64,000 nt of DNA from Prevotella sp. (GTDB lineage: Bacteria > Bacteroidota > Bacteroidia > Bacteroidales > Bacteroidaceae): contig JAGAXW010000009.1 of NCBI GenBank assembly GCA_017847725.1, forward strand, positions 1-64,000. Direction: 5' to 3'. Every line of letters begins with the position of its first letter. The first letter of the stretch is position 1. Under the pieces are notes generated by a model that saw only the letters and a list, made by a program, of their open reading frames with translations, had not been told where the DNA came from and did not search any database. Position numbers and translations under genes: made by a program. Shown piece by piece: positions 26,799 through 34,479 of this stretch.

Positions 26799-27385
26799 TG
26801 ACTATGAAAACACACGTTCTGACCGCCACGGCGCTGATACTGCAAGTCATCAGCGCCGTGGCTCAGCAACTAAAGCCCTGCGACCTGCTGTTCCACGTGT
26901 CGCCCACGGCCAACGCCATCACGGAGGTCACCCCCGGCATGATAGACCATGTGGCCATCGTGCTCTCGCCCGACAGCGTCATCGAGGCCACCCACAGGGG
27001 TGTCGTCGTCACTCCTATCGACTCCATGCGCAGCGAGGGCTACTTTCTGGTGGGGCGTGTGCGCAGCCGCATCGACCCTCGGCAGACGCTGCGCAACGCC
27101 CGCAGCTATATGGGGCGTTCGTACGACTTCGTCTTTCTGCCCGACAACGACGCCATCTACTGTTCCGAACTGGTACAGCTGTCGTATGTCGACAAAAAGG
27201 GACGGCAGATATTCTCCACCGTCCCCATGTCGTTTCACGACCAGTCCGGACGCGTCACTGCATACTGGCAGCACTTCTACGCCGAGCGTGGCATGCGTGT
27301 TCCCGAGGGCCTCCCCGGCACCAACCCTGCCGAGCTGTCGCAGCGCCGCCAAGTGCGCATCCTTGGCCGACTGCGTCGCCAGTAG
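26798..27385 (+). CDS. YiiX/YebB-type NlpC/P60-like hydrolase
   Basis: 195 residues with a signal peptide (to about Ala22) and the circularly permuted papain-like fold of YiiX/DUF830. His51 lies in DHVAIV, Cys122 in YCSELV, and the strand motif VIEATHRGVVVTPI sits between them. It is predicted as an exported thiol amidase or peptidase acting on peptidoglycan peptides or lipids. Its ATG overlaps the receptor stop by one base (TGATG), so it is translationally coupled to the receptor, a pairing worth noting. Confidence 0.8.
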   Translation: MTMKTHVLTATALILQVISAVAQQLKPCDLLFHVSPTANAITEVTPGMIDHVAIVLSPDSVIEATHRGVVVTPIDSMRSEGYFLVGRVRSRIDPRQTLRNARSYMGRSYDFVFLPDNDAIYCSELVQLSYVDKKGRQIFSTVPMSFHDQSGRVTAYWQHFYAERGMRVPEGLPGTNPAELSQRRQVRILGRLRRQ

Positions 27386-27388
27386 TCG

Positions 27389-29029
27389 TTACTTCACTAC
27401 GTACTTCTTGCCGTTCTTGATGATAATGCCCTTGACACTGCTGCCGACACGCTGACCGGCCAGGTTGTAGGCAGGAGCGTCGGCATCATTTTGCTGGTCG
27501 GCATTGACGGTTGTGATGGCTGTAGATACACCCAGCTGTTTGATGGTGACACTATACGTGGCAGCCTTGTACTTAATAACAACTTGGCCATCGCGAGCCT
27601 CACCAGTATTCGGCTTTACTGTGACATTCAAGTTAGTGGTATTCAGGTAGTTGCTTTCGTCATCGCGATTGTCAGTTAGCGCTACCGTAATCCAGTCGGG
27701 GGCTTCTACATTCCAGTTCGTTGTCAGTCCGAGAGCATCCTGATACTCCTCACTGGCGTGCAACGTGATAGACTGGGCGTCGCCAGAAGCAGGCACGTCA
27801 GAGAAAGTCTTGCCAGTATAGGGCTTGTCGCCAGAACCGATATGCTTAATCCAGTCGTAGTCGGCATTGAGGTAGATACAGAAGCTACGTCCAGGGCCAG
27901 CAGCATAGCTCAGATTGACAGGAACAAACTGGTCAGTAAATTCTGTGCCATTCTTCTTGTAGTCTACGCACATATGGTTATGTACATCATTATTAATGCT
28001 TTGTCCAATACGGAAATAAGGCATAAACTGTGTCTCACTGTCGTCGAACGAGATTGTAACCATAATGGCAGAAGACACCGTTAATCCATCTATAGGATTA
28101 CCCTCGGCATCCTTCAGATTCTTAAAATCCAAGAAATACGCAGAACCACCTGTCGACGTTGGAGTGATGTCATTCTTCGAGATTGTGGCAGTAGCAAGGG
28201 TCTCAAGGGGCTTAGCAAAATTATAACTATTGGTATAATAGCTACAACGTGTAATCGTCAACTTGGCGTTCCCCTTAATTCCACTATTACAACGGCCATA
28301 GACTGCTGCACCCTGTAAATAATATGGCATATCAGGTATCTTGAAGAACTCAGAGAAGCCCTTGACGACCAACGAGCCTGTGTCATAGCCTTTATTACCC
28401 TCCCAGTAAGCCCTTACATCTTCTTTGTTTGTACAATATCTGGTAGAGCTATATGATACGGAACTGGTTATTGCCGGCGAATTATTACCCCAATAATATT
28501 TACCTCCATTAGTCGTAGAATAGACTCCACCCACCATCATATAGTCAGCAGCCTTATACGTACTGTCTGCAGTGCCGTTACTGGCGGTGAATGTGGGTGC
28601 TTCAATCTGCGTGTTACGCTTATCATACTTGTATGTAACCGTCAGAATACTGTCAGTGGAGGTCAGTTGAGGGTTAAACATATTGTATTCTACGCTAGGG
28701 TCAACATATTTCCACTGAATGTTACTCACCGCACTGGGAACATAATAGCTGGGGAAACTAATCTCCTGGAAATTAGGCACTGCCAAAAAAGCATAAGTGC
28801 TATTTGTGTATCTTTTTTCGCTCATTGCGAAATAGTACACACCTTTCATTCTCATGTAATGACAATTTGGCTTGACCGGGTCATCCTGTGGCTCGGGCAA
28901 GGCTTTGGCTGCCGACAGGTCTAATGCCGATTCTTCCTTCACTTCACTGGCTTCAAAAGTTTTCAAACTTTGTGCACCAGCGGTCAGACAGAGGATTACT
29001 CCCCCCAAAGTAAGTAAAATTTTCTTCAT
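27389..29029 (-). CDS. Secreted protein with BACON-like domain and sorting-type tail
   Basis: 546 residues: a signal peptide (LLTLGGVILCLTAGAQS), a long beta-rich region without a recognised family (about 50-400), a BACON-like domain (about 410-505; ATNWNVEAPDWITV type, GEARDGQVVIKYKAATYSVTIKQ), and a tail YNLAGQRVGSSVKGIIIKNG. The tail resembles the T9SS-type or surface C-terminal motif shared with the secreted proteins at 49795, 52438, 56959 and 60355. Unlike four of those, this gene has a standard -7 box. The middle of the gene is more AT-rich than its neighbours, suggesting a younger origin. It may bind mucin or plant glycan. Confidence 0.7.
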   Translation of the reverse strand: MKKILLTLGGVILCLTAGAQSLKTFEASEVKEESALDLSAAKALPEPQDDPVKPNCHYMRMKGVYYFAMSEKRYTNSTYAFLAVPNFQEISFPSYYVPSAVSNIQWKYVDPSVEYNMFNPQLTSTDSILTVTYKYDKRNTQIEAPTFTASNGTADSTYKAADYMMVGGVYSTTNGGKYYWGNNSPAITSSVSYSSTRYCTNKEDVRAYWEGNKGYDTGSLVVKGFSEFFKIPDMPYYLQGAAVYGRCNSGIKGNAKLTITRCSYYTNSYNFAKPLETLATATISKNDITPTSTGGSAYFLDFKNLKDAEGNPIDGLTVSSAIMVTISFDDSETQFMPYFRIGQSINNDVHNHMCVDYKKNGTEFTDQFVPVNLSYAAGPGRSFCIYLNADYDWIKHIGSGDKPYTGKTFSDVPASGDAQSITLHASEEYQDALGLTTNWNVEAPDWITVALTDNRDDESNYLNTTNLNVTVKPNTGEARDGQVVIKYKAATYSVTIKQLGVSTAITTVNADQQNDADAPAYNLAGQRVGSSVKGIIIKNGKKYVVK

Positions 29030-29070
29030 AATCTAGTTGTTTTTTAAATGGTTTAACGTGTTTCTGGTTG

Positions 29071-29078
29071 CAAATATA
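29071..29078 (-). promoter_or_regulatory. Promoter of the BACON-like protein gene
   Basis: TATATTTG on the minus strand, 41 bases before the ATG, a standard Bacteroidetes -7 box. Confidence 0.6.
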
Positions 29079-29218
29079 AACAAAAATAAATTAAAAAGCA
29101 AGAAATTGTTATTTATTTTATCGGAAAAGCATCTTTTTTATTTCTGTTCTTATAAACACGTGAGTTCGATGATAAAAAGTAGTTTCACAAATGGACGTAT
29201 ACTATTGACACTTTACAA

Positions 29219-29383
29219 GATACGTGTGAAACTATATTTTCGACCCATCACGTCTGTATCATCTCCCAAAATAGTCTATTTCATTTTTTGTGACGGTGGC
29301 ATCATATCGTGCGACGGCCGTCGCACATATTTACCACGGCCGTCGCACGATATAAACTCAGGCGCTTCAGGCTATGATAAACC
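29219..29383 (+). repeat. Dispersed palindromic repeat, copy 2 (inverted)
   Basis: An inverted copy of the element at 4-167. The palindrome GTGCGACGGCCGTCGCAC is at 29309-29326. Here the larger arms ATATCGTGCGACGGCCGT (29304-29321) and its inverse (29336-29353) are perfect, with a 14-base loop. It lies between divergent genes, as copy 1 may do. Confidence 0.8.
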
Positions 29384-29573
29384 CAGTGTAGATGATGGTG
29401 CAGCCCATTTTGACAGATAGCACGCACCTGGAATGCATGCCGATGTCCTCCAAAACTTAGTTTCATACCTAAAGTCCAGTTATACAAAGAGATACAGGTT
29501 TCCGTGAATCCTGTTTTCTTTATAAAGTTCGGTGTTTACATCAATATACTTTAAAAAAAATCAGGGACGTCTG
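29384..29573. other. Gene-free stretch after repeat copy 2
   Basis: AT-rich spacer between the repeat and the promoter of the PepSY-like gene. Nothing recognisable was found. Confidence 0.5.
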
Positions 29574-29605
29574 TTTGGCATTTCGAAGTTTTCTTCGTAT
29601 CTTCG
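29574..29605 (+). promoter_or_regulatory. Promoter of the PepSY-like gene
   Basis: TTTG (29574-29577), a 20-base spacer, then TATCTTCG (29598-29605), a near match to the TTTG/TAnnTTTG pair, 60 bases before the ATG. Confidence 0.5.
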
Positions 29606-29665
29606 CACCGTAAAACGTGAAAATTAACACAAACTATTACTAACCACTATCAGATTTTTTAGCTT

Positions 29666-30106
29666 ATGAGACACATTGCACTGTTTGTGATGACGCTGAT
29701 GCTCATGCTGACTCAGTCGGCAACGTGCATGGCCGACGACAGAGTGATTCCGGCAGAGCAGCTGCCTGCTGCTACCAAGTCGTTTATTGCGAAGCACTTC
29801 CCCCAAAAGAAGATTGCCTATGCCGAGAAGGACGGCACTATCAATGCAACCTACGAGGCAAGGCTGTCTGACGGCACGGAGATTGAATTCGACAAGAAGG
29901 GCAACTGGGACAAGGTGGACTGCAAGCGCAAGGCCGTGCCGGCTGCGCTCATTCCCGCTGCCATCGCCAAGTATGTGAAGGACAACTACCCCAAGGCCGC
30001 AATCGTGAAGATTGACAAGGAGCGCTCCGGATACGAAATCGAGCTGTCCAACAAACTGGAACTGAAGTTCAACAAGAGCGGCAAGTTTGTAGGAATGGAC
30101 GATTAG
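29666..30106 (+). CDS. PepSY-like (BLIP-type) periplasmic protein
   Basis: 146 residues with a signal peptide (to about Ala23) and two repeats of the PepSY-like/DUF2874 fold common in Bacteroidetes: LPAATKSFIAKHFPQKKIAYAEKD...YEARLSDGTEIEFDKKGNWDKVDC, then IPAAIAKYVKDNYPKAAIVKIDKE...YEIELSNKLELKFNKSGKFVG. The fold resembles beta-lactamase inhibitor protein; a function in binding or inhibiting periplasmic enzymes is only inferred. A single gene between its own promoter and a bidirectional terminator. Confidence 0.82.
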   Translation: MRHIALFVMTLMLMLTQSATCMADDRVIPAEQLPAATKSFIAKHFPQKKIAYAEKDGTINATYEARLSDGTEIEFDKKGNWDKVDCKRKAVPAALIPAAIAKYVKDNYPKAAIVKIDKERSGYEIELSNKLELKFNKSGKFVGMDD

Positions 30107-30139
30107 TTGCATACGCCTGGCAGAAACGACGAAAAGAAA

Positions 30140-30172
30140 GAGGAGGGCACATCATTTTGAAGTGCCCTCCTC
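30140..30172. terminator. Bidirectional terminator
   Basis: An 11-bp perfect stem GAGGAGGGCAC/GTGCCCTCCTC with an 11-base loop, between the convergent PepSY-like and GTPase genes. T-rich tracts follow in both directions (ATTTCTTG on plus, TTTCTTTTC on minus). Confidence 0.9.
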
Positions 30173-30184
30173 ATTTCTTGCGTC

Positions 30185-31420
30185 TTAAACCAGGCAGAAG
30201 TCGAGGTCGCTGGTGAGTTGCTCCTTGTCGAGGTGCTGGCCGATGAAGACCAGTTTCTGCATGCGGTCGCCATACTCGTCGTCCCAGTCGCGACGCAACT
30301 TCTCGTCGCGCTCCAGCATCACGCTGAGCTGGTCGTGCGGCATGGTGGCAAACCACTGGCCCACGTTGCGCAGCGTCACCTGACGGCCGGCCTGCTCGAA
30401 GACGTAGCACGTGTCTTCCTCGCCCTTGAAGTAGCAGATGCCCTTGGCGCGGATGATGCTCTTGGGCCACTTGCGCGCCACGAACTCGTCGAAGAGGCTC
30501 AGGTTGAAGGGGCGTCGCGCGTAATAGACAAAGGTGCCTATGCCGTACTCCTCGGCCTCGCCCTCGTCGTGGTGATGGTGGTGATGATGATGGTGGTGGC
30601 CATGGTCGTCGTCAGCATGGTCATCATCGTCGTCGTGGTCATGGTGGTGGTGATGATGGTCGTCGTCGTCATCATCATCGTCATGGCCATCGCCCTCTAT
30701 CTCCTGTAGCCAGGCGGCCGAGGTGGCCACCTCCTCGAAGTTGAACTGCTGGGTGTTGATAATCTTGTCGAGGTCCACATTGCCGTAGTCGCACTCGATG
30801 ATGTCGGCCTTGGGCTGTATGGCGCGGATAATCTGGCGCACCTGGGCCAACTCCTCCTTCGATACCTCGGAGGCCTTGTTGAGCAGGATGATGTTGCAGA
30901 ATTCTATCTGCTGGATGACGAGGTTCTCGATGTCCTCCTCGTCGATGTCCTTGCGCATCAGGTCGCTGCCGCTCGAGAACTCGTCGCGCATGCGCAGGGC
31001 GTCGACCACGGTGACGATGCTGTCGAGCTGCAGGTAGCCGTCCTTGACATATTCAGGACCCAGCGAGGGGATGTTGACAATGGTCTGTGCGATGGGCGCC
31101 GGCTCGCAGATGCCGCTGGCCTCGATGACGATATAGTCGAAGCGGTGCATGGCCAGGATGTCCTGCAACTGCTTGACGAGGTCCATCTTCAGCGTGCAGC
31201 AGATGCAGCCGTTCTGCAGGGCCACGAGCGAATCGTCCTGTTGGCCTACCACCCCACCCTTCTCTATCAGGTCGGCGTCGATGTTCACCTCGCCGATATC
31301 GTTGACGATGACAGCAAACTTGATACCCTTCTGGTTTTGCAGGATGCGGTTGAGCAGTGTGGTCTTGCCGCTGCCTAAGTAACCCGTAAGCAGCAGGACG
31401 GGAACATTTGGAATTTTCAT
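30185..31420 (-). CDS. CobW/COG0523-family GTPase metallochaperone
   Basis: 411 residues of the G3E GTPase family that delivers zinc or cobalt to client proteins. P-loop GYLGSGKTT is at 13-21 and the metal site GCICC at 71-75 (Cys72, Cys74, Cys75). A long spacer (about 245-293) consists almost only of Asp and His in alternating blocks, a metal-binding buffer. The CobW C-terminal domain follows (FVYYARRPFNLSLFDEF...; FIGQHLDKEQL). It starts 27 bases after the barrel gene, apparently in one operon with barrel and C4-dicarboxylate carrier. No Zur-like site was seen. Confidence 0.9.
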   Translation of the reverse strand: MKIPNVPVLLLTGYLGSGKTTLLNRILQNQKGIKFAVIVNDIGEVNIDADLIEKGGVVGQQDDSLVALQNGCICCTLKMDLVKQLQDILAMHRFDYIVIEASGICEPAPIAQTIVNIPSLGPEYVKDGYLQLDSIVTVVDALRMRDEFSSGSDLMRKDIDEEDIENLVIQQIEFCNIILLNKASEVSKEELAQVRQIIRAIQPKADIIECDYGNVDLDKIINTQQFNFEEVATSAAWLQEIEGDGHDDDDDDDDHHHHHHDHDDDDDHADDDHGHHHHHHHHHHDEGEAEEYGIGTFVYYARRPFNLSLFDEFVARKWPKSIIRAKGICYFKGEEDTCYVFEQAGRQVTLRNVGQWFATMPHDQLSVMLERDEKLRRDWDDEYGDRMQKLVFIGQHLDKEQLTSDLDFCLV

Positions 31421-31447
31421 ACTTTTCTTTTCCTTTTTTTTGTAATG

Positions 31448-33037
31448 TTAGAATCTATACTGCGCCTTGATATTGGCGGCATGTCTGTTTACTATTTTTT
31501 CGCTACGAAAGGCATCAAACATATCGTGCCAGTCAACTGCCAGACTCCATCTCTTGCCCAACTGCTTGTTGACTGACAGGCAACCGTACACAGGTACGCC
31601 GGATGCCTCGCGCCGTGGCGAGTTCTTGGTGTAAAATACCATCTGCAAGCCCACCTGCCACTGACAGGGCAGGCTGACCGTTGGGGCCAGACGGAACGAA
31701 GCATAGGCTATACGCTTGGATGCATATAGATTGGAGCCGCCCGACAGACTGACTCCACGGGCTTTCCAGTAGACCGACGCGCCTAACTCTGTGAGATTCT
31801 CACCATCTTCGATGACATAGTAGCTCGCCTCCGTCTGCACGGTCAGCTTCTGACGGCTGTAGGCATACGACAGCTTCACTTGATTGATGTCGCGCTCATC
31901 CAGCTGTTCCTCGATTGTTGCCAATTCCTCGTCAGAGAGCGTCTTGACATTCATGAAGAGCAATTCGTAGAGGGGATTATAATACTTGCGGTAATAGCCC
32001 AACTGAATCAAGTTACGGTCGTCTGGTGCATAGATGACGCAGGCATTGGCATTGTGACGGACATCAGAATGGCTCTGACTGATGCCGGCATCCGCCACCT
32101 TGTAGTTATAGAACGACACACGATGGCCAACCGTCAACCTCCACTGAGGCAAGGAATAGGTGAATTGCGAATAGACATCATTGTTGAAGACATGCCAATT
32201 CCTGTCCGTATGCTTCTGCCGGGTCATGAGGAAATCGCCCTCCACGCCAAGCATCATGGACAAGCGCTTGGAAAACAGGGGCGTGTTCAGTTCAACCATA
32301 TACGTGGGCAGTTTATTGGAGAGCTGCTGATTACTGGCATACTGATAGTAGCCCGCCAACAGCAACTCTGTACCCTGCTCGTTGAAGGTGTGGAAGTATC
32401 GGGCTCTGCCCATGACCTTGCGTGACTTGTCAGGATGGTGGTCCTGGAACTGCTGCGTGAAGAAAGTCAACAGCCTGTTTCGGTCATCAAACCGATTGTT
32501 CATACGTAGCGTCAGGTATTGCTCGTTCACGTCGTGATGGCGGTAGGACACGTTAGCATAGAGGTCAGTGCGCCTGCCGCCGTATAGCGCATTGGCGGTG
32601 GCAGCACCTTCAAAGTCCTTCCCCAGTCCGCCTTGCCCTTCCACAAAGCCGTGCAGTGCATCAGGCATCTTCATATAGATATCCAGTACCCTGTTCATGC
32701 CGACAGAACCCTTCGCCACGCCCGTATTGTCACAAACCTGTACGCGGTCGATATCCTTGGCTTTCATCTGGCCGATAACCAGCCTGTTATCCCCGTTTAT
32801 CGGACAGTTGTCAATGCGGAGGCTATAGCCGGAGATGACATCCTCATACCCCGCAATCATCAGACTTGGCATCATCTGCAGGATATCCATGAGCGTTTCT
32901 TCCCCCGTCAGTTCCATCCGCTGAGGATAAATCACCGTCCTGTCTGCCTTCACCTCGATGATGGGCAAACTGCTTTCTGCAGATATCGGGACTGATAAGA
33001 GCAAAAGGGTGATACAAATATGAATACGCCGAAGCAT
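31448..33037 (-). CDS. TonB-receptor-like outer-membrane barrel (reduced size)
   Basis: 529 residues from MLRRIHICITLLLL; the frame is open upstream, but that part lies inside the carrier gene. After a signal peptide comes a plug-like domain (about 25-130: METLMD-type helix, MIAGYEDVISGYSLRIDN, RVQVCDNTGVAKGSVGMNRVLDIYM), then a barrel of alternating strands ending in NIKAQYRF with the C-terminal Phe used for outer-membrane insertion. It is shorter than usual TonB receptors (600-1000 residues). A location between a Dcu carrier and a CobW GTPase hints at metal or organic-acid complex uptake; this is inference. Confidence 0.72.
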   Translation of the reverse strand: MLRRIHICITLLLLSVPISAESSLPIIEVKADRTVIYPQRMELTGEETLMDILQMMPSLMIAGYEDVISGYSLRIDNCPINGDNRLVIGQMKAKDIDRVQVCDNTGVAKGSVGMNRVLDIYMKMPDALHGFVEGQGGLGKDFEGAATANALYGGRRTDLYANVSYRHHDVNEQYLTLRMNNRFDDRNRLLTFFTQQFQDHHPDKSRKVMGRARYFHTFNEQGTELLLAGYYQYASNQQLSNKLPTYMVELNTPLFSKRLSMMLGVEGDFLMTRQKHTDRNWHVFNNDVYSQFTYSLPQWRLTVGHRVSFYNYKVADAGISQSHSDVRHNANACVIYAPDDRNLIQLGYYRKYYNPLYELLFMNVKTLSDEELATIEEQLDERDINQVKLSYAYSRQKLTVQTEASYYVIEDGENLTELGASVYWKARGVSLSGGSNLYASKRIAYASFRLAPTVSLPCQWQVGLQMVFYTKNSPRREASGVPVYGCLSVNKQLGKRWSLAVDWHDMFDAFRSEKIVNRHAANIKAQYRF

Positions 33038-33053
33038 TGACAAGCAGGTGGTT

Positions 33054-34376
33054 CTAATAGAGGAACGTAATGATGAGGTAGCCCACACCGATGCTGACAA
33101 AGGTGGTGATGAAGCCCGCCAGCTGGAACGAGTGGTTGACCACATACCGGCCTATGCGGGTGGTGCCAGTGCGGTCGAAGCCGATGGCGGCCACCTCGGT
33201 GGGATAGTTGGGCAGGAAGAAATAGCCGTTGACAGCGGGGAACAGCACCAACAGCATCTGCGGCGGCACGCCCAGAGCCAGTCCTACAGGATACAGCGTA
33301 CGGGCGGTGGCGGCCTGCGAGAAGAGCATGATGCTGAACAGGAACAGCGGTATGGCGAAGAGCAGCGGATAAGAGGCGAACACGCCCTCCACACTGCCGA
33401 GAATGGCATCGTGATGACCCATGAAGAACGTGCTGCCCATCCAGGCTACACCGAAGATGGAGACCATCGCGTTCATGCCCGATGCGAACACGTTGCCCCT
33501 TGCGGCCACGCGCACATCGACCTTGCCCACCAGCAGTATCAGGGCGGCGGTGCTCATCATCACCACCTCGATGGTGGTGGTCATGCTCAGCGGCGCGCCA
33601 TTGAAGGCGGGGCGCAAAGCCGGGAAGACAGCAAGCAGCACCACCAGCAGCACGCCAAGCAGGAAGGCCAGCACAGCCCAGCGGGCGCGCGAATTGTGCA
33701 CCTCCGATTCCGCTGTCGTCTCTGTCTCGTCCAACAGTCCTTCGCTGAGGCGGCGCAGATATTCCGGATCCTTCTCCAAGGGCTTGCCCACATAGTTCTG
33801 AACCAGCGAGGCCACCAGGATGGCAATGAGCGCGGCGGGTATGGTGACCATCATCACGTCCCGCATCCCGATACCCTTGCTGCCTAATATCTCTTCTGAC
33901 AGGATGGCGGCTGTGGCGGCCGATACGGGCGACCCCGTGCAGCCCAGCGACGCAGCGATGGTGGCCACGCTGAGCGGACGCTCGGGGCGCACCTTCTCCT
34001 TGCGGGCTATCTCGGAGATGATGGGCAACAGCGCATAGCAGGTGTGTGCCGTTCCTGCCACGATGCAGAAGAGCCACGTGACGAGGGGGCCGAGGAAGGT
34101 GATGCGGCTGGGGTGCTTCTTCAGGAAGCGCACCGCCACGTTCACCATATAGTCCAGTCCGCCTGCCGCCTCCAGCGTAGCCGAGGCGGTGATGACGCTG
34201 ACGATGATAAGCATCACGTCGATGGGGATGGCGCCCGGCTCCAGTCTGAAGACGAACACGAGGAGGAACACACCTACCATGCCGTAGATGCCCAGGGCGA
34301 TACCCCCTTTTCTGGCTCCGATGAGAATCATCGCCAAAACAATTAGCAGTTGTAGAATCAGTAGCATTGTTGCCAT
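33054..34376 (-). CDS. Anaerobic C4-dicarboxylate transporter (DcuA/DcuB family)
   Basis: 440 residues, the size of DcuA/DcuB. It has the family features AGTAHTCYALLPIISEIARKEKVRPERPLSVATIAASLGCTGSPVSAA, LPNYPTEVAAIGFDRTGTTRIG at the C-terminus, and about 10-12 membrane segments. It exchanges fumarate, aspartate or malate for succinate, fitting a succinate-producing anaerobe. It is the first gene of an operon (promoter at 34412-34419), followed after 16 bases by the barrel gene. DcuA and DcuB cannot be told apart here. Confidence 0.93.
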   Translation of the reverse strand: MATMLLILQLLIVLAMILIGARKGGIALGIYGMVGVFLLVFVFRLEPGAIPIDVMLIIVSVITASATLEAAGGLDYMVNVAVRFLKKHPSRITFLGPLVTWLFCIVAGTAHTCYALLPIISEIARKEKVRPERPLSVATIAASLGCTGSPVSAATAAILSEEILGSKGIGMRDVMMVTIPAALIAILVASLVQNYVGKPLEKDPEYLRRLSEGLLDETETTAESEVHNSRARWAVLAFLLGVLLVVLLAVFPALRPAFNGAPLSMTTTIEVVMMSTAALILLVGKVDVRVAARGNVFASGMNAMVSIFGVAWMGSTFFMGHHDAILGSVEGVFASYPLLFAIPLFLFSIMLFSQAATARTLYPVGLALGVPPQMLLVLFPAVNGYFFLPNYPTEVAAIGFDRTGTTRIGRYVVNHSFQLAGFITTFVSIGVGYLIITFLY

Positions 34377-34411
34377 AGTGCGTATCGTTAATGGTTATCT
34401 GTTTCAAAACG

Positions 34412-34419
34412 CAAAGTTA
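34412..34419 (-). promoter_or_regulatory. Promoter of the Dcu-barrel-GTPase operon
   Basis: TAACTTTG on the minus strand, 35 bases before the carrier ATG. Confidence 0.65.
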
Positions 34420-34479
34420 GGCATTTTTTGCTAATGAAAGAACAAAAACTTTAAAAATTCAACAGTCCTGCTTCACCTT

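Noticed and set aside
29037-29420. 127-codon plus-strand frame, partly similar to a frame at 27-227
   Set aside because: The similarity is due to the palindromic DNA repeat; no start signal or protein character.
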